Positions 45,255-54,350 of a stretch of 64,000 nucleotides of DNA are shown in pieces; the first letter of the stretch is position 1; the number at the start of each line of letters is the position of its first letter. Location of the stretch: contig JAFTBP010000002.1 of NCBI GenBank assembly GCA_017455145.1, forward strand, positions 23,503 to 87,502. Reading direction: 5' to 3'. The notes under the pieces are model-generated. The model was not told where the DNA came from and searched no databases. It saw only the letters and a list, made by a program, of their open reading frames with translations. The stretch comes from Candidatus Saccharimonadota bacterium. GTDB taxonomy: Bacteria > Patescibacteriota > Saccharimonadia > Saccharimonadales > Saccharimonadaceae. The position numbers were made by a program, and so were the translations under genes.

Positions 45255-48107
45255 ATGGTAAAATCACCAAAGGTAAAGAAAGAAAAGAAACCGACCGACA
45301 AACTTGCCGACAAAACTGCTATGACCAAATTCCTACAAGGTATCTTTGGTGATGCACAAAAGAAAACATTAAAACGTCTTTATAAACGCGCCCAAGAAAT
45401 TAACGCCCTAGAGCCAAAATACCAAGAAATGAGCGACGACGAACTCGCCGGCCAAACCGCCGTATTGAAAGACCGCCTAGAAGGCCTCATGAAAAAGGAA
45501 CAGGGTAAGCTCGCGATTGGGCGCTTCGAGGCGAAACGTTCTTCGAGGAAGATAAGCGACGCCACGAGGAGCGTCCCAGCGAGCGATACCCCTGTAACGA
45601 CAGGGGTAGCGCGTGGCGTTTCCGAGAAGAACCCGTTTCGCGCAGAAGCGCTAGAGCGCGCGCTTGACGCGATCCTTCCTGATGCTTTTGCACTCGTGCG
45701 CGAGGCGACTTCTCGCATTCTTGGTATGCGCCACTTTGATGTCCAGCTAATCGGCGGTATGGTGCTTCACGAAGGTTGCGTTGCCGAAATGAAAACCGGC
45801 GAAGGCAAAACTTTGGTTGCACTTCTCCCAGCCTATCTTAACGCGCTTTCCGGTCGTGGAGTTCACGTCGTCACCGTAAACGATTATCTTGCCCAACGTG
45901 ATGCCGGTTGGAACGGTCCAGTCTATGATTTTCTTGGACTTTCTGTCGGCGTCATCATCAACCAAGCTTCTTTTATCTATGACAAAGAATACATCAACGA
46001 AGATCACGAAGACGAACGCTTCCGTCATCTCAAACCTTGTTCCAGAAAAGAAGCCTACAATGCGGATGTAACTTATGGTACCAACAATGAATTCGGGTTT
46101 GACTATCTTCGCGACAATATGGTAGACGAGGTTAACTTCCTTCGCCAACGCGAGCTAAACTTTGCTATTGTTGATGAGGTAGATAGCATCCTAATTGACG
46201 AAGCTAGGACCCCTCTCATTATTTCTGCTCCAGCTGGCGACAATCCAGAAGCTTATTATCAATTTGCTAGAATCGCCAATCGTTTGACCGAAGAAGATTA
46301 TGTCCTAGACGAAAAACACCGTTCCGTTACGCTTACGGATGCCGGTGTGGACAAAGTCCAAAAACTTCTTGGCATTGATAATCTATATTCCGTTGATAAT
46401 ACCCGCCTAGTCTATCATATGGACCAAGCCTTACGCGCACAGGTCGTCTTTAAACGCGACAAAGATTATGTTGTGACCAATTCTGGCGAAGTTATTATCG
46501 TTGACGAACATACGGGTCGCTTAATGCAGGGGCGCCGTTACAACGAAGGCTTGCACCAGGCTATTGAAGCAAAAGAAGGCGTCCAGGTCAGGGAAGAGTC
46601 TATGACGCTTGCCACCATTTCTTTCCAGAACTTCTTCCGTCTTTATAGAAAACTATCCGGTATGACCGGTACCGCCTTTACCGAAGCCGAAGAATTCCAG
46701 CAAATTTATGCGCTTGACGTTATCCAAATCCCACCAAATCGTCCAATTCAGCGTATTGACAAAGATGATTTAATCTTCCGCACCGAAGCTGGCAAAATCC
46801 GCGCCATCGTAAAAGAAGTAGAAAAATATCACGAAAAAGGTCAGCCAGTTCTCATTGGCTCTGCTTCTATTGCTAAAAACGAGCTTATTGCTAGTTACCT
46901 AGACAAAGCCAAAATCCCTTACGAAATCTTGAACGCCAAAAACAACGAACGTGAAGCCGCCATTGTAGCCAAAGCCGGAGAAAAAGGCGCCGTTACACTT
47001 GCTACCAATATGGCTGGTCGTGGTACCGACATTAAACTAACCGACGAAGTAAAAAAGCTTGGTGGCTTAGTTGTTATTGGCTCCGAACGCCACGATTCTC
47101 GTCGCGTTGACAACCAGCTTCGCGGTCGTGGTGGCCGTCAAGGCGATCCAGGCACCACCCAATTCTTTGTAAGTTGCGAAGACGACCTGATGCGCATTTT
47201 CCAAGGAGACCGTATTGCGTCCTTAATGTCTCATCTTGGCGTAGACGAAGACACCCCTATCCAGAATCGTTCCGTCACCAAGACTCTAGAAACTGCCCAG
47301 AAGAGAATTGAAGGCTTTAACTTTGATAGTCGCAAAAACGTCGTCCAATACGACAACGTTATTAACCGTCATCGTCGCGTAGTCTATACTATGCGTCGTA
47401 AGATTCTTGACGGCGAAAACATTGAAGGCGAAATTGACCGCCTAATGAAAGACGCCACTGCCGATTTGACTCAGTTCAGCGCCAAAGTCAACAAGAATTT
47501 CAAACGCGATTTTAAAGCTGTCTTTGACCTAGACGAAGATTTGATTGACACTATTGGCGCTATGAGAAAAGAAAAAGATCGCGCCAAACTTGCCTACACC
47601 GCAGTCAAAGAAGCCTACAAAAACAAAGAAGATGAATTTACTCCAGAAATTATGCGCAAAATTGAGCGTGAAGTCTATCTCAAAGTCCTAGACGGTCTCT
47701 GGATGCAACACCTAGAAAATATGCAACATCTTCGCGAGGGTATCCACTGGCGCTCTGTCGGTCAAAGAGACCCTCTAGTAGAATATCGCTCCGAGTCTCA
47801 AAAGCTCTTTGATGGATTACAGAAAAACTTGCGTGAAGAAGTCCTAAAGATTATTCTCGGACTCACCAAGCAAGAAGCCGAAGAAGCCCAGGTAGTTGAC
47901 GGTCAGGAATATGAATCCGAACTTACCAAAATGGCAGAGCCTTCCACCGAAAAAGGTGTCAACGAAATTTCTGCTGGAGAGAAAAACCTAGACGACGAAT
48001 TTAAGACCAAAACCACTGTAAAAACCGTCAGGAACTCCGGCTCTAAAAAATCAAGTGCCAAGAAGAAATCTAAAAAATCTAAGAAGAAGAGCAAGAAGCG
48101 TAAATAA
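45255..48107 (+). CDS. secA: SecA preprotein translocase ATPase with an in-frame insertion
   Basis: 950 residues. Motifs: GMRHFDVQLIGGMVLHEGCV, AEMKTGEGKTLVALLPAYLN (Walker A), NDYLAQRDAGWNGPV, YGTNNEFGFDYLRDNM, AIVDEVDSILIDEARTPLII (Walker B), ATNMAGRGTDIKL, and GRGGRQGDPG. It drives secretion through SecYEG. About 44 residues (89-133) not found in E. coli SecA sit between the N-terminal helix and ILPDAFALVREA; this stretch is encoded by a GC-rich palindrome. The C-terminus lacks the zinc SEC-C motif and ends in a Lys/Ser tail. Confidence 0.96.
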   Translation: MVKSPKVKKEKKPTDKLADKTAMTKFLQGIFGDAQKKTLKRLYKRAQEINALEPKYQEMSDDELAGQTAVLKDRLEGLMKKEQGKLAIGRFEAKRSSRKISDATRSVPASDTPVTTGVARGVSEKNPFRAEALERALDAILPDAFALVREATSRILGMRHFDVQLIGGMVLHEGCVAEMKTGEGKTLVALLPAYLNALSGRGVHVVTVNDYLAQRDAGWNGPVYDFLGLSVGVIINQASFIYDKEYINEDHEDERFRHLKPCSRKEAYNADVTYGTNNEFGFDYLRDNMVDEVNFLRQRELNFAIVDEVDSILIDEARTPLIISAPAGDNPEAYYQFARIANRLTEEDYVLDEKHRSVTLTDAGVDKVQKLLGIDNLYSVDNTRLVYHMDQALRAQVVFKRDKDYVVTNSGEVIIVDEHTGRLMQGRRYNEGLHQAIEAKEGVQVREESMTLATISFQNFFRLYRKLSGMTGTAFTEAEEFQQIYALDVIQIPPNRPIQRIDKDDLIFRTEAGKIRAIVKEVEKYHEKGQPVLIGSASIAKNELIASYLDKAKIPYEILNAKNNEREAAIVAKAGEKGAVTLATNMAGRGTDIKLTDEVKKLGGLVVIGSERHDSRRVDNQLRGRGGRQGDPGTTQFFVSCEDDLMRIFQGDRIASLMSHLGVDEDTPIQNRSVTKTLETAQKRIEGFNFDSRKNVVQYDNVINRHRRVVYTMRRKILDGENIEGEIDRLMKDATADLTQFSAKVNKNFKRDFKAVFDLDEDLIDTIGAMRKEKDRAKLAYTAVKEAYKNKEDEFTPEIMRKIEREVYLKVLDGLWMQHLENMQHLREGIHWRSVGQRDPLVEYRSESQKLFDGLQKNLREEVLKIILGLTKQEAEEAQVVDGQEYESELTKMAEPSTEKGVNEISAGEKNLDDEFKTKTTVKTVRNSGSKKSSAKKKSKKSKKKSKKRK
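45521..45651 (+). repeat. GC-rich palindromic element inserted in frame in secA
   Basis: About 131 bp. The left arm (45521-45566, starting GCGCTTCGAGGCGAAACG and ending ACGCCACG) is a near inverted copy of the right arm (45612-45651, starting CGTGGCGTTTCC and ending AGAAGCGC). The centre holds the perfect hairpin ACCCCTGT AACG ACAGGGGT (45588-45607). Reading continues in frame through it. GC content and codon choice differ clearly from the AT-rich surroundings. No second copy was noticed in the window. Confidence 0.8.
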
Positions 48108-49384
48108 TGCGACATTCCGTAGAAGAAGTTAAGCTCAAAAACGGTGCACGTGGGCTACTGATTGATGTGCCTACGGCTAGCGTAATGAATATCCGTATAC
48201 AATTTCGGGCGGGTATGCGCTATGCTAAAAAGCCTGAGGTCTACGAAATTGCCCACGTCGTAGAGCACCTTAGCTTTGGCGCTAACGCCGAGTATCGCGA
48301 CGAGCAAGCCTACGAAGCCGATTTCACCAAAAACGGCGCTTATCATAATGCCTGGACTTCTGATTTTTCCGTTGTTTATGAATCAGAGTGCGCTGACTTT
48401 GAGTGGGAACGCATTTTAGACCTTAATCGCGTCGCTATTGCCAGCCCACGCTTCAATGAAGAAGAACTAAAAAGCGAGAAGGGAAATGTTAGAAGTGAAC
48501 TTACTGGTTATTTAAACGATTATTCACGCTTACTTTGGCCTAGACTCCAAACCGCCATTGGCGAAGAAACACCAAACCTTCGCGAACGACTATCTACTCT
48601 TTCTAACATTGAATTAAAAGATATTCGCGAACATTATCGTCGTACTCATACCGCCTCTAATATGCGATTCATTATTGCCGGACAAGTCAAGCATCGCAAA
48701 AAACAAATCATCAAAATGCTTGAAAACTGGGAGCTAAAAGAAGGTGAGGAGCTAGAAATCCCCAAAGATGATTTACACGCCTCTGACGCAGTTCTAATTC
48801 GCCGAAAAGACGCCAGCAATATTACTTTTGGATTTTCCTTTGTTATACCGCGTCGTCTAAACGAGGTGGAAATTCATACAATGGATTTCTTAAATCACAT
48901 TATGACCGGCACAATGAATAGCCGCATTTTTGGCAAAGCCAGAAAGCGCGGACTCGTTTACGGTATTGGTGGTTGCCTAACCAACAGTACTCATAATTCT
49001 TCTTGGGACTTTGATGGAGAAGTTAATTCAGAATCCGCTGACGAACTATTTGAGTTAATTAACAAAGAGCTTACTAGTATTATAAAAGGTGAAATAAAAG
49101 ACACGGAAATTGAAGCAGCTCGTGCCTACAATATTGGACGGTACCAAATCGGCGCTCAAACCGTCGCACAACTATCCGATTATTACGCCGAGAGTTATTT
49201 TGTATCCGGAGAGATTGACAATTACGAGCGTGCCACCGACATAATTAATTCCATCAAAAAAGACGACATTGTAGACCTCGCCAGGGAATACATTTTTAGC
49301 AATATCTCCGCGCTCGTTGCTGTTGGTTCTTGTGAGAAAGCCGTCATCACCGCTCTATCAGAAAAATTAAAAATAGGAGTATAA
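48107..49384 (+). CDS. M16-family zinc peptidase-like protein
   Basis: 425 residues, sharing a base with the secA stop (TAATG). The inverted zinc motif HxxEH is in EIAHVVEHLSFGANAEYRDE, and downstream Glu residues could complete the site. A second, inactive-type half follows (NEVEIHTMDFLNHIMTGTMNSR, ...). It may degrade signal peptides or other peptides released by secretion, in keeping with its coupling to secA, but that role is inferred from position. Confidence 0.85.
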   Translation: MRHSVEEVKLKNGARGLLIDVPTASVMNIRIQFRAGMRYAKKPEVYEIAHVVEHLSFGANAEYRDEQAYEADFTKNGAYHNAWTSDFSVVYESECADFEWERILDLNRVAIASPRFNEEELKSEKGNVRSELTGYLNDYSRLLWPRLQTAIGEETPNLRERLSTLSNIELKDIREHYRRTHTASNMRFIIAGQVKHRKKQIIKMLENWELKEGEELEIPKDDLHASDAVLIRRKDASNITFGFSFVIPRRLNEVEIHTMDFLNHIMTGTMNSRIFGKARKRGLVYGIGGCLTNSTHNSSWDFDGEVNSESADELFELINKELTSIIKGEIKDTEIEAARAYNIGRYQIGAQTVAQLSDYYAESYFVSGEIDNYERATDIINSIKKDDIVDLAREYIFSNISALVAVGSCEKAVITALSEKLKIGV

Positions 49385-49392
49385 TATATATT

Positions 49393-50766
49393 ATGTTAAA
49401 ACTTGCAATCCTAGGATATGGCGCCGAAGGGAAAAGCGTCAAAGAATATTTCAAAACCCACCCATACGAAACCGTTGCGCCAAGCGACATTGAAATCAAA
49501 GTTTTTGATAATTTCAAAGATGAAGATATTGATAATTTAGGCCTAGAAAATTATGATGTAGTTTTTCGCTCGCCTTCCGTCCGTCCACATTACGACTTTA
49601 GAAAATTCAGTGGCGACGACGACCATAGAAATAATGAAGACGAATACAAACAAGCCTTCAAAAAGCCATACTGGACTTCCGCTACCAAATATTTCTTTGA
49701 ACATTGTCCGGCAGAAATCATTGCCGTTACCGGCACTAAGGGCAAGGGCACTACTTGTTCTATGATTACTGCACTGCTTAATTCTATTAACGCTCACGCC
49801 TACAAAAATAACGCTAATGCCCCAAAGACTTATTTAGTCGGCAATATCGGCATTCCTCCACTAGATGTTTTGGATCAAATTACCGAAAACGACAACGTAG
49901 TTTTTGAAATGAGTAGTTTCCAACTTTGGGACTTACATCAAGGTTCTTTTGTTGGTGTTCTTCTTCGCATTGAGCCGGACCATCTCAACGTCCACAAAGA
50001 TTTTGAAGAATACGTTTATGCCAAATCCGCCATTTCTCGCTACAAAACCGAGTGTGATTTTCTAGTCTATTTTAGAGACAACAAAACCACCAAATCTCTC
50101 GCCGAAAAATCCGACGCTAGATGCTTGCCTTATCCAATCAGGACAGAAAACGAAAAACTAAAAGAACTATTAGACAGCCTCAAAATCCCAGGCCGTCACA
50201 ATCGCGAAAATGCCGAAGCTGCACTTCTCGCCATCTCTGCCCGATTCTTTAGTGGCAATCTAGACGCTATGCTTTCTAGCGAACTATACCCAGCACTAAA
50301 ATCTGGTCTAGAAAATTTTGAAGGTTTACCGCACCGCTGTCAATTTCTTCGCGAGCTAAACAACGTCAAATATTACGACGACAATTATTCTTCCGCACTT
50401 CCAGCACTAGACGTTGCGCTTTCCGCTTTTGAAGATTACCCGACCGTCTTGATTGCTGGAGGCTACAGCAAAGGCACCGATGCCGAAGTCAAATCCCGCA
50501 TTTTCTCCGCCAAGAATCTAGAAAAAGCCATCCTAATTGGCGATACCGCCAAAATCTTAGCAGAAGGCGAAGACGAAGCGAAATACGAAATCGCAAAAGA
50601 CCTAAAAGATGCCGTTGCTCGCGCTCGTGCTGCCGCCGAAAAACTTGCGAGCGTAGACAAACCTGCCATAGTTCTAATGTCACCAGGCTTTGCTAGTTTT
50701 GACTGGTTCAAAAACTTTACTGACCGTGGCGAAAAATACACTAAAATCGTCAAGGATTTAAAATAG
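49393..50766 (+). CDS. murD: MurD-type ligase (UDP-MurNAc-L-Ala--glutamate ligase)
   Basis: 457 residues: LAILGYGAEGKSVKEYF (UDP-binding Rossmann), AVTGTKGKGTTCSMITALL (ATP P-loop of Mur ligases), FEMSSFQLWDL, PDHLNVHKDFEEYVYAK, and the C-terminal YYDDNYSSALPALDVALSAF and IAGGYSKGTDAEV. It adds glutamate to UDP-MurNAc-L-Ala. The next gene encodes a MurL-like epimerase, so this ligase may be of the MurD2 kind that adds L-Glu. TATAAT lies just upstream. Confidence 0.9.
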   Translation: MLKLAILGYGAEGKSVKEYFKTHPYETVAPSDIEIKVFDNFKDEDIDNLGLENYDVVFRSPSVRPHYDFRKFSGDDDHRNNEDEYKQAFKKPYWTSATKYFFEHCPAEIIAVTGTKGKGTTCSMITALLNSINAHAYKNNANAPKTYLVGNIGIPPLDVLDQITENDNVVFEMSSFQLWDLHQGSFVGVLLRIEPDHLNVHKDFEEYVYAKSAISRYKTECDFLVYFRDNKTTKSLAEKSDARCLPYPIRTENEKLKELLDSLKIPGRHNRENAEAALLAISARFFSGNLDAMLSSELYPALKSGLENFEGLPHRCQFLRELNNVKYYDDNYSSALPALDVALSAFEDYPTVLIAGGYSKGTDAEVKSRIFSAKNLEKAILIGDTAKILAEGEDEAKYEIAKDLKDAVARARAAAEKLASVDKPAIVLMSPGFASFDWFKNFTDRGEKYTKIVKDLK

Positions 50767-52025
50767 TGTTTGAATTTCTAGACTATAATTTTGACGAAAA
50801 TCTCCTCCGCGCTACATTTCATTACAGAGGTGGAACCGCCAAAAACCCTCTAGATTTTGAAGAAATTGTCAATTTTTCTGACCACGCTCCACATTACAAC
50901 AAAGACACCTTGCGTCGCGCCCTAGACTTTGCTTTTATTGCTATTGGCACATCATATTACAAAGCATTCCCAACCGCAGAGGTCAAACTTCCCGCCTCGT
51001 TCAATACGCTTCCGGCTGATTTCTATAATTCTATTTACCAAGAAGGTCTTTCACAATTCGCCTTTGAGAATAATCTCACGCGCGCCGACCTCGCTCATTT
51101 TCCGCATCCAGATACTCTAGTTGATTTCAAAGAACCAAACCCATATTCCGGTTCCGGTAAACTAGTTTTACAGTCCGGTGGCAAGGATTCGCTTCTTACT
51201 GCTTCACTCCTAAATAAATCCAACACTCCTTGGACCGCCGTCTATATTTCTAGTTCTGACAATTATCCAAAAATTTTAGACAACCTCGGCGCCAAAAATC
51301 TCCAAATCATTACCAGAAAAATTGACCACAAAAATCTAAAACAAGCCTCAGAGCTTGGCGGACTTAATGGTCACGTTCCAGTTACGTATATCAATATCGC
51401 GCTTGCGCTTATTCAGGCTATCCTAAACAACCAAAACGAAATCATCACTTCTATTGGTCACGAAGGCGAAGAGCCTCACACCATTATAAAATCAAAAGAT
51501 GGCGATCTTCTAGTCAATCATCAATGGAGCAAAACAAAAGAAGCCGAAGAATCACTACAAGAATATATTAAATTCCATATCGCAAAAGGAATCAAAGTTC
51601 ATTCATTAATTAGAAAATACAGCGAGCTAAAAATCGCCGAATTATTTGTTGATAATTGTTGGGATAATTTTGGCCACAAATTTAGCTCTTGTAATAAAGC
51701 CAATTACGGACAAGGGAACGACAACAGCAATCTAAAATGGTGTGGACGTTGTGCCAAGTGCGCTAATTCCTATCTACTTTTTGCACCATTTCTAAAGCCA
51801 GCAGAACTAAACTCGCTCTTTGAAGATAACAAATCACTTTTTGAAGTCCCAGAATTAACTGACGATTTCAAAGGCCTTCTCGGAATTGACGACACAATGA
51901 AACCATTTGAGTGCGTTGGCGAAATCGCCGAACTCCGTCAAGCTTATCATATGAAACAAGCAGGCTATAAAGACCTCCCATTCGCCGTCCCAGATTCCGA
52001 TTTTGACTACGAAAAACTCTACTAA
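50766..52025 (+). CDS. murL: MurL-like UDP-MurNAc-L-Ala-L-Glu epimerase
   Basis: 419 residues from GTG overlapping the murD TAG by one base. The PP-loop-like motif LQSGGKDSLLTASLL (about 137-151), HEGEEPHTIIKSKDGDLLVNHQWSKT, and the Cys cluster SSCNKANY...KWCGRCAKCANSYLLF match what I recall of MurL. MurL together with MurD2 was described in Xanthomonas: MurD2 adds L-Glu and MurL epimerises it, replacing glutamate racemase (MurI). The tight pairing with murD here supports the same route. Assignment is by memory of motifs and context. Confidence 0.78.
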   Translation: MFEFLDYNFDENLLRATFHYRGGTAKNPLDFEEIVNFSDHAPHYNKDTLRRALDFAFIAIGTSYYKAFPTAEVKLPASFNTLPADFYNSIYQEGLSQFAFENNLTRADLAHFPHPDTLVDFKEPNPYSGSGKLVLQSGGKDSLLTASLLNKSNTPWTAVYISSSDNYPKILDNLGAKNLQIITRKIDHKNLKQASELGGLNGHVPVTYINIALALIQAILNNQNEIITSIGHEGEEPHTIIKSKDGDLLVNHQWSKTKEAEESLQEYIKFHIAKGIKVHSLIRKYSELKIAELFVDNCWDNFGHKFSSCNKANYGQGNDNSNLKWCGRCAKCANSYLLFAPFLKPAELNSLFEDNKSLFEVPELTDDFKGLLGIDDTMKPFECVGEIAELRQAYHMKQAGYKDLPFAVPDSDFDYEKLY

Positions 52026-52048
52026 CTTTCTGTTTATGCTTAAATTCG

Positions 52049-52057
52049 TGCTATAAT
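52049..52057 (+). promoter_or_regulatory. Extended -10 promoter (TGCTATAAT)
   Basis: TGCTATAAT at 52049-52057, giving a leader of about 130 nt before the small ORF at 52197. Confidence 0.6.
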
Positions 52058-52114
52058 AAAATTATCTTGCTATACTTAGGTCACTGGCAATGAGAAATTT
52101 TGGTCTCGGGCATC

Positions 52115-52165
52115 GTCATTTATACCCCTGACTAGGAGCCAATAAATCAGGCTCACATAAATGAC
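52115..52165 (+). promoter_or_regulatory. Structured 5' leader
   Basis: GTCATTTAT (52115-52123) pairs with ATAAATGAC (52157-52165), and inside it GAGCC (52136-52140) pairs with GGCTC (52150-52154). The nested stem lies in the middle of a long leader, upstream of TTAGGAG and the ATG at 52197. It may be a cis-regulatory RNA; no known riboswitch class is recognised. Confidence 0.5.
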
Positions 52166-52196
52166 TTCTAAATAATAATTACTTAGGAGTTAGTTT

Positions 52197-52451
52197 ATGA
52201 AAAATACTATTAAAAATGAACAAGTCGAAGTTATGGCACTGTTCGGTTACGAAATGACACCTTGCCAACCGCTTTCTTTTAAGCGTCGTGGCCAGGCTGG
52301 CGAAACCGAAGTGACAGAGCTACTTGGCACACATATCAAGTTTGCCGGAAATGTAGCGATGCATTTCTTCGACATTATAGCTGGCCGGGAAAGAGACCAG
52401 CTTGAGTTTAACTCACGCGATTTGTCCTGGCACCTCACACCAGCTATGTAG
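52197..52451 (+). CDS. Small hypothetical protein behind a structured leader
   Basis: 84 residues, ATG preceded by TTAGGAG. It starts MKNTIKNEQVEVMALFGYEM and continues SFKRRGQAGETEVTELLGTHIKF...LEFNSRDLSWHL, which reads like a small soluble alpha/beta domain, basic in the middle. I do not recognise it. It has its own promoter, a long structured leader and a terminator, so it is a stand-alone gene. Confidence 0.6.
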   Translation: MKNTIKNEQVEVMALFGYEMTPCQPLSFKRRGQAGETEVTELLGTHIKFAGNVAMHFFDIIAGRERDQLEFNSRDLSWHLTPAM

Positions 52452-52454
52452 TTC

Positions 52455-52480
52455 AAAAAATCGCCCTAGGGCGGTTTTTT
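52455..52480 (+). terminator. Intrinsic terminator
   Basis: ATCGCCC TA GGGCGGT stem with an A-run before and TTTTTT after, 4 nt beyond the small-ORF stop. It also shields the cassette that follows. Confidence 0.85.
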
Positions 52481-52504
52481 GTCTAAAAAGCCTCTAGTAC
52501 AAAC

Positions 52505-52791
52505 GATGCTAACACGGTATGCTATTGGGCGACGCAGCGGACAGACAAGCCGTGGGTCTTATAGTTGCTACCCTCTGGGGTGGTATAATTACCGTAGATG
52601 TCCAGGTTGCGGGCGTAGGTATTAGAGTTAGCACCCTGTGACCACCAGCTGCCGCTCGTACCCTGATTGACGGTAGCGCCAGAGACTCTGGTCACGCGGC
52701 CTGAATACGGCAGTGAGAATGGGAATTGATGGAGTATATCATTGACGCGGGTGGAGCCTTGGTCGCCGGAAGAAGTTATTAAGGAGTAAGC
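52505..52791 (-). pseudogene. Orphan DGR variable-repeat cassette VR2 (FISUMP C-terminus, no start)
   Basis: Minus-strand copy of the cassette at 14.0 and 60.8 kb; the VR is 52721-52527 and the stop is TAG (52524-52522). The frame reads SYEGKDAYSLITSSGDQGST, the variable part, then LSVRCVAQ. It is bounded upstream by a TAA with no ATG. Besides adenine-type changes it differs from the visible template in blocks (for example TCACAGGGTGCT for TCTGCTGGATCT, and CCA for CCG), so it was probably made from another template version. It lies between a terminator and lepB. The 52452-52833 interval holds nothing else that I can see. Confidence 0.82.
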
Positions 52792-52833
52792 GTCCTTTCC
52801 TTCGTAGGAAAAAATACAAGATTAGCAATTTTT

Positions 52834-53478
52834 CTAGAAGGTCCTTAGCTGATTAAACGGAAATAGTCTAATCAACGCCGGCCCAACAATCCTACAATAT
52901 GGCACCGTGCCTAATCCATTCCTAGAATCAAACGAATGTGTACCTTCACGGTTATCTCCAGCTACAAAAATCTCTCCAGCCGGCACCACCATATCTACTT
53001 CGCCAGCGGTATATTTTTTAGGACCATCCGTATCGGATTTTCTGGTCGTCTCGTCTGGATTAAATCCGTCAGGATGCTCATCGTTATATACAGTCAACTC
53101 CCCATCCACCACCGTTACGCGCTCGCCAGGAAACGCAATCACGCGCTTAATAATGTATTGGTCTTGTACACCGCTCTGCACCCCACAAGTCAGCGGTCCT
53201 GTCGCTTCGCCATTAGCAAACACAATGATTTGTCCACGTTCCGGCACATATTCCTGACCGAGGAAATGCGCAATAGACACTGGCACCCGGTTTACGATAA
53301 TTCTGTCATTGCCGTGTAGAGTGTTTTCCATAGATACACCAACCACGTTATAAGATCTAAAAACAAACGCATTAAGAGCAAGTGTCCCAACCACTACTAG
53401 CCCAATAAAAATCGCTAGCGACACTAAATCTTTAAGCAACGGATGCTTCTGAAAAAACTTTGGGGCCTTCCTTTCCAT
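52834..53478 (-). CDS. lepB: Signal peptidase I
   Basis: 214 residues: one membrane anchor (about 16-38), catalytic Ser in NVVGVSMENTLHGND, RIIVNRVP, catalytic Lys in YIIKRVIAFPGERV, and the C-terminal VAGDNREGTHSFDSRNGLG (box E). It removes signal peptides of secreted proteins such as those at 11.8 and 41.6 kb. A minus-strand TATAAT ends 7 nt before the ATG (leaderless). Confidence 0.95.
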   Translation of the reverse strand: MERKAPKFFQKHPLLKDLVSLAIFIGLVVVGTLALNAFVFRSYNVVGVSMENTLHGNDRIIVNRVPVSIAHFLGQEYVPERGQIIVFANGEATGPLTCGVQSGVQDQYIIKRVIAFPGERVTVVDGELTVYNDEHPDGFNPDETTRKSDTDGPKKYTAGEVDMVVPAGEIFVAGDNREGTHSFDSRNGLGTVPYCRIVGPALIRLFPFNQLRTF

Positions 53479-53546
53479 AGTCTACATTATAGCATAAAAG
53501 CTATTATTTATGTTATTTTAAGCCGATATTTGCTATAATTAAAGAT

Positions 53547-54329
53547 ATGGCAGATTACGTTTTAATCAGAAAAAGTCGCAACATCATCAGCTCCGTACTT
53601 CACGTGATTCTGAATATCCTGCTCGGTGTTGGCTCTATCGCTCTCACCGTTCTTACTGCTAGCTGGATTCCGGGACTCTTCCTAGTCGTATTGTCCAAAT
53701 GGCGCGTTTTTGCTGTTCGCCCACGATTTTGGATGGTTAACATCTTATCCAATATGGTTGATTTCATCGTCGGCGCCAGCTTCGTGTTTATCGCTTATTG
53801 CTCCGGTGCAGCCTGGCTTCCAGTCCATATCGTCCTCGCCGTTGGCTATACCGCCTGGCTCCTCTTCCTTAAACCTCGTTCTTCTAGCCTCGCTAACGAA
53901 ATACAATCCCTCATTACGGTCTTTCTTGGCACTACCGCCGTTACAATGCTCTTCGCCAGTTCCAATTCTGTCTTTATGGCTTTACTTTGTTTCCTAATCG
54001 GCTTTTTCGCTTCTCGCCACATCTTAGTTCAAAGCGACGAAAACGAATTTGGCTTGCTCACTCTTTCTACTGGGCTCATTTCCGCCGAAGTCGCTTGGCT
54101 CTGTAATAGCTGGCTTATTATCTACACCTTTGGAACTACCGGCATTATCGTCCCCCAGATATCTATCATTCTCACACTTATCAATTTTGTTTCTAACCGC
54201 GTTTTCAAAAACAGCGTGGAACACAACGGCAAAATTAACTTTTCAGATATTGCCGCGCCAACCATATTTAGCATTCTGCTTATCACTATTCTGGTTATTT
54301 GGTTTTCCAATCCAATCTTTGATGTCTAA
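53547..54329 (+). CDS. Polytopic membrane protein of unknown function
   Basis: 260 residues with about seven or eight hydrophobic helices (first at about 15-45) and few charged loops. No transporter or enzyme motif is visible. TATAAT ends 7 nt before the ATG. It lies between lepB and htrA, so a role in the envelope is plausible. Its stop is 21 nt before the htrA start, suggesting co-transcription. Confidence 0.7.
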   Translation: MADYVLIRKSRNIISSVLHVILNILLGVGSIALTVLTASWIPGLFLVVLSKWRVFAVRPRFWMVNILSNMVDFIVGASFVFIAYCSGAAWLPVHIVLAVGYTAWLLFLKPRSSSLANEIQSLITVFLGTTAVTMLFASSNSVFMALLCFLIGFFASRHILVQSDENEFGLLTLSTGLISAEVAWLCNSWLIIYTFGTTGIIVPQISIILTLINFVSNRVFKNSVEHNGKINFSDIAAPTIFSILLITILVIWFSNPIFDV

Positions 54330-54350
54330 TATATAAAGGAGGTAATTTCT

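Noticed and set aside
45380..45822. Minus-strand open frames inside secA
   Set aside because: They arise from the palindromic GC-rich insertion, which stays open on both strands; no promoter or RBS supports them.
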